Shown here: positions 5,740-7,569 of the stretch, piece after piece
Numbering within the stretch: position 1 is the stretch's first letter
Layout of the letters: each line of letters starts with the position of its first letter
NCBI GenBank assembly: GCA_025459035.1
Contig: JALORJ010000112.1
Location: 1-7,569 of the forward strand
Direction of reading: 5' to 3'
DNA: 7,569 bases
Source of the DNA: Burkholderiales bacterium
GTDB taxonomy: Bacteria > Pseudomonadota > Gammaproteobacteria > Burkholderiales > Ga0077523
Made by a program: the position numbers and the translations under genes
The notes under the pieces: generated by a model
What the model was told of the DNA's origin: nothing
The model's database searches: none
Seen by the model: only the letters and a program-made list of their open reading frames with translations

Positions 5740-6443
5740 CCGTCGCCGCGGTCGCGGTCGCCGTGTCGGTGGTCGCCGCACCCACCGGGGCCGCGCCGGC
5801 GGTGCCCCGCCGCGTCGAGCTCACGCTCAAGGTCGAGGTCAAGGGCCTGACGGTCGGCGAGGGGCGCGACGTCTTCGAGCACGACGGCCGCCGCTACAGC
5901 GTGTCGACCGAGGCGCGCACCGTCGGTGTCGCCCGTCTGTTCAAGCGGGTCGACGAGAAGCGCGAGAGCCGTGGCGCGATCACGCCGGACGGTCTGCGCC
6001 CGGCCAGCTTCCGCCAGGAGCGCGCCGGCAAGCCGCCGAACGCAGCGACCTTCGACTGGGAGCGGCGCACGCTCACGCTCGACGAAGGCGGCGAGCTCGA
6101 GACGGTGCCGCTCGCGCCGTCGACCTACGACCAGACGAGCCTCGCCTACGCCTTCGTGTTCGCCGACCCGCCGAAGGCCCCCACCTTCGGCGTGCACGTG
6201 ACCGACGGGCGCCGCGTCGTCGACTACGACCTCACGTTCGCCGGGCGCGAACGCATCGAGACGCCGATGGGCGAGATCGACACGCTGCATTTCCGCAAGG
6301 TGCTCGTCGGCGACGATCGCCGCGGCTTCGAGTTCTGGATCGCGCCGTCGCTGTACCGGCTGCCGGTGCGCATCCGCATCGTCGAGAAGGACGGCACGGC
6401 GATCGACTCGCAGGTCGTGAAGCTCGACGTGTCGTCGCCGTGA
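5718..6443 (+). CDS. DUF3108 domain protein, exported, function unknown
   Basis: The 241-residue product begins with a typical Sec signal peptide: MRAVARLT, then a hydrophobic Ala/Val core (about 8-21) and a likely cleavage after an Ala near residues 25-27. No lipobox cysteine and no later membrane segment are seen, so it is probably periplasmic. The mature part fits DUF3108: an early strand pair with GLTVGEGRDVFEHDGRRYSV (43-62), the SRGAITPDGLRPASFRQER region (84-102), FDWERRTLTL, LAYAFVF (142-148), ETPMGEIDTLHFRKV (181-195) and FEFWIAPSLYRLPVRIRI (204-221). The alternation suggests an all-beta fold. The ATG at 5718 is the only plausible start: upstream in-frame valine codons are GTT. It lies 22 bp inside purN in another frame. 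A DUF3108 gene behind purMN recurs in other proteobacteria, as far as I recall, but no function follows from that. Confidence 0.85.
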   Translation: MRAVARLTVAAVAVAVSVVAAPTGAAPAVPRRVELTLKVEVKGLTVGEGRDVFEHDGRRYSVSTEARTVGVARLFKRVDEKRESRGAITPDGLRPASFRQERAGKPPNAATFDWERRTLTLDEGGELETVPLAPSTYDQTSLAYAFVFADPPKAPTFGVHVTDGRRVVDYDLTFAGRERIETPMGEIDTLHFRKVLVGDDRRGFEFWIAPSLYRLPVRIRIVEKDGTAIDSQVVKLDVSSP

Positions 6444-7569
6444 GGCCCGACACCCTCGCGCCGGCGACGCTGCAGAAGGCCGCGGGCGCCGTGGCGGCGC
6501 TGCTGCGTTTCGAGCATCCGGCCGACGCCGTGCTGCGCCGATTCTTCCGCGAGCATCCGCAGCTGGGTCGCCACGACCGCGCCTTCGTCGCCGATGCGGC
6601 GTTCGGCGTGCTGCGGCATCTGCGGCTGCTCGAGCACTTCGCGCAGGGACGCGCACCGCGGCGCCTGCTGATCGCCTGGCTGCTGCGCATCCAGGGGCTG
6701 TCGCTTCGCGGCGTGGATGCGTTGCTGAAGACCGACGAGCGCGAGCCGGCGACGGCGATGAAGGCCGCGCCGATGCCGGCGATGCCGGCGCTGCGGTATT
6801 CGCTGCCGGACTGGCTGGACGCGCGCCTCGCGTCCGCCGGCATCCCCGACCTCGACGCGCTGCGCGCCGCGATGCTCGAGCCGGCGCCGCTCGATCTGCG
6901 GGTCAACACGCTGAAGGCGCGGCGCGACGACGTGATCGCCACCCTGCGCGCGTCGGACTGGGTCGCGAGCCCGACCCCGCTCGCGCCGACCGGCGTGCGC
7001 GTGACCGGCAAGCCGTCGCTCGAGAAGCACGCGCTGTTCACCGGCGGCCAGATCGAGGTGCAGGACGAAGGCAGCCAGCTCGTCGCGTTCCTGACCGCGC
7101 CGTCGCGCGGCCAGATGGTGGTCGACTTCTGCGCCGGCGCCGGCGGCAAGACCCTCGCGCTCGGTGCGCTGATGCGCTCCGAAGGGCGCCTTTACGCGAT
7201 GGACACGTCGGAGAAGCGCCTCGCGAATCTCAAGCCGCGGCTCGCGCGCTCCGGCCTGTCCAACGTGCAGCCGATGAAGCTCGACAGCGAGAACGACATC
7301 CGCGTGAAGCGGCTGGCCGGACGCATCGACCGGGTGCTGGTCGACGCGCCGTGCTCGGGCACCGGCACGCTGCGACGAAACCCGGACCTGAAGTGGCGCA
7401 TGGACGCGCAGGCCGTCACCGAGCTGCAGGCGAAGCAGACCGCCATCCTCGCGGCCGCCGCGCGCCTGCCGCGGGTCGGCGGGCGGCTCGTGTACGCGAC
7501 ATGCAGCCTGCTGCCGGACGAGAACGAGGCCGTCGTCGAGCGCTTTCTCGCAGCGGATCCACGCTGGCG
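6440..7569 (+). CDS. RsmB/NOP-family (Sun-type) RNA cytosine-5 methyltransferase, 3' end cut by window edge
   Basis: Predicted SAM-dependent enzyme that methylates C5 of a cytosine in RNA. 376 complete codons are present. The catalytic domain shows motif I DFCAGAGGKT (229-238), the SAM-ribose acid in MDTSEKRL (D255), motif IV DAPCSGTGTLRRNPDLKWR with C305 and motif VI YATCSLLPDENEAVV with C355. In this family the motif VI cysteine is the nucleophile and the motif IV cysteine releases product; both are present. A conserved N1-like segment LDLRVNTLKARRDDV (151-165) precedes it. The first 130 residues are helical and Arg/Leu-rich, where true RsmB carries a NusB-like domain; similarity is not obvious by eye. 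The GTG at 6440 forms a GTGA overlap with the DUF3108 stop, and no ATG occurs until about codon 110, too far in. The gene may be a paralog rather than the 16S C967 enzyme itself, so I give no symbol. E. coli RsmB is 429 residues, so perhaps 50-80 are missing. Confidence 0.9.
   Translation, partial: MRPDTLAPATLQKAAGAVAALLRFEHPADAVLRRFFREHPQLGRHDRAFVADAAFGVLRHLRLLEHFAQGRAPRRLLIAWLLRIQGLSLRGVDALLKTDEREPATAMKAAPMPAMPALRYSLPDWLDARLASAGIPDLDALRAAMLEPAPLDLRVNTLKARRDDVIATLRASDWVASPTPLAPTGVRVTGKPSLEKHALFTGGQIEVQDEGSQLVAFLTAPSRGQMVVDFCAGAGGKTLALGALMRSEGRLYAMDTSEKRLANLKPRLARSGLSNVQPMKLDSENDIRVKRLAGRIDRVLVDAPCSGTGTLRRNPDLKWRMDAQAVTELQAKQTAILAAAARLPRVGGRLVYATCSLLPDENEAVVERFLAADPRW
6772..6789 (+). repeat. 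Two tandem copies of a 9-bp unit (GATGCCGGC)
   Basis: The 9-bp unit occurs twice head to tail inside the RsmB-like gene, giving a Met-Pro-Ala-Met-Pro-Ala stretch from residue 112 in what looks like a linker between the N-terminal helical domain and the catalytic domain. It is in frame and so would change length in steps of three residues. Such short repeats are common by chance in GC-rich DNA. Confidence 0.6.

Noticed and set aside
3719..7149. Long minus-strand open frames opposite purM, purN, DUF3108 and the RsmB-like gene (for example 3719-5017, 5622-6656, 6232-7149).
   Set aside because: They mirror well-supported plus-strand genes, are rich in Arg/Ala/His/Asp and show no domain or start-site support.
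1..7569. CRISPR arrays, transposons, prophage, toxin-antitoxin pairs, tRNAs or riboswitches.
   Set aside because: Apart from 145 bp, all DNA is accounted for by nine housekeeping-type genes; no spaced direct repeats, terminal inverted repeats, cloverleaf pattern or recognised aptamer was seen on either strand.

Overview
The window is ordinary, gene-dense chromosomal housekeeping DNA from a high-GC proteobacterium (roughly 70% G+C by eye, strong G/C preference at third codon positions). The order hda, HAD-IB hydrolase, pcnB, folK, deoxynucleoside kinase on one side and purM, purN, DUF3108, RsmB/NOP methyltransferase on the other, plus the protein sequences themselves, points to a betaproteobacterium, most likely Burkholderiales or a close relative. 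The order-level assignment is inference. I see no mobile element, phage gene, CRISPR array, tRNA or rRNA, and almost no non-coding space.

Layout: two gene clusters run away from each other out of one 145-bp intergenic region (3904-4048). The left cluster is on the minus strand, in order of transcription: hda (3903-3211), a HAD-IB phosphatase-like hydrolase (3214-2516), pcnB (2519-1116), folK (1119-601) and a deoxynucleoside kinase (from 614, running off the left edge). The right cluster is on the plus strand: purM (4049-5101), purN (5098-5739), a secreted DUF3108 protein (5718-6443) and an RsmB/NOP-type RNA m5C methyltransferase (from 6440, running off the right edge). Every neighbouring pair within a cluster overlaps: five junctions are 4-bp ATGA or GTGA stop/start overlaps, one overlap is 14 bp and one is 22 bp. 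Each cluster is therefore probably one operon with translational coupling. Three genes (pcnB, folK and the RsmB-like gene) start with GTG.

Functionally the left cluster joins control of replication initiation (Hda, which inactivates DnaA-ATP through the sliding clamp), RNA 3' polyadenylation (PcnB), folate synthesis (FolK) and deoxynucleoside salvage. The right cluster carries two steps of purine synthesis (PurM, and PurN, which uses formyl-tetrahydrofolate), an exported protein of unknown function and an RNA methyltransferase. Links across the clusters through folate and (d)NTP supply are plausible but are inference from co-location only.

There is no obvious new multi-gene system here. The points most worth a second look are a possible leaderless hda start under a TATACT -10 box, two near-identical coupling junctions (GAGGTG, 5 nt, NTGA) around the HAD gene, the conserved but uncharacterised DUF3108 and RsmB-like pair behind purMN, and an abrupt change of codon use at the 3' end of the kinase gene.
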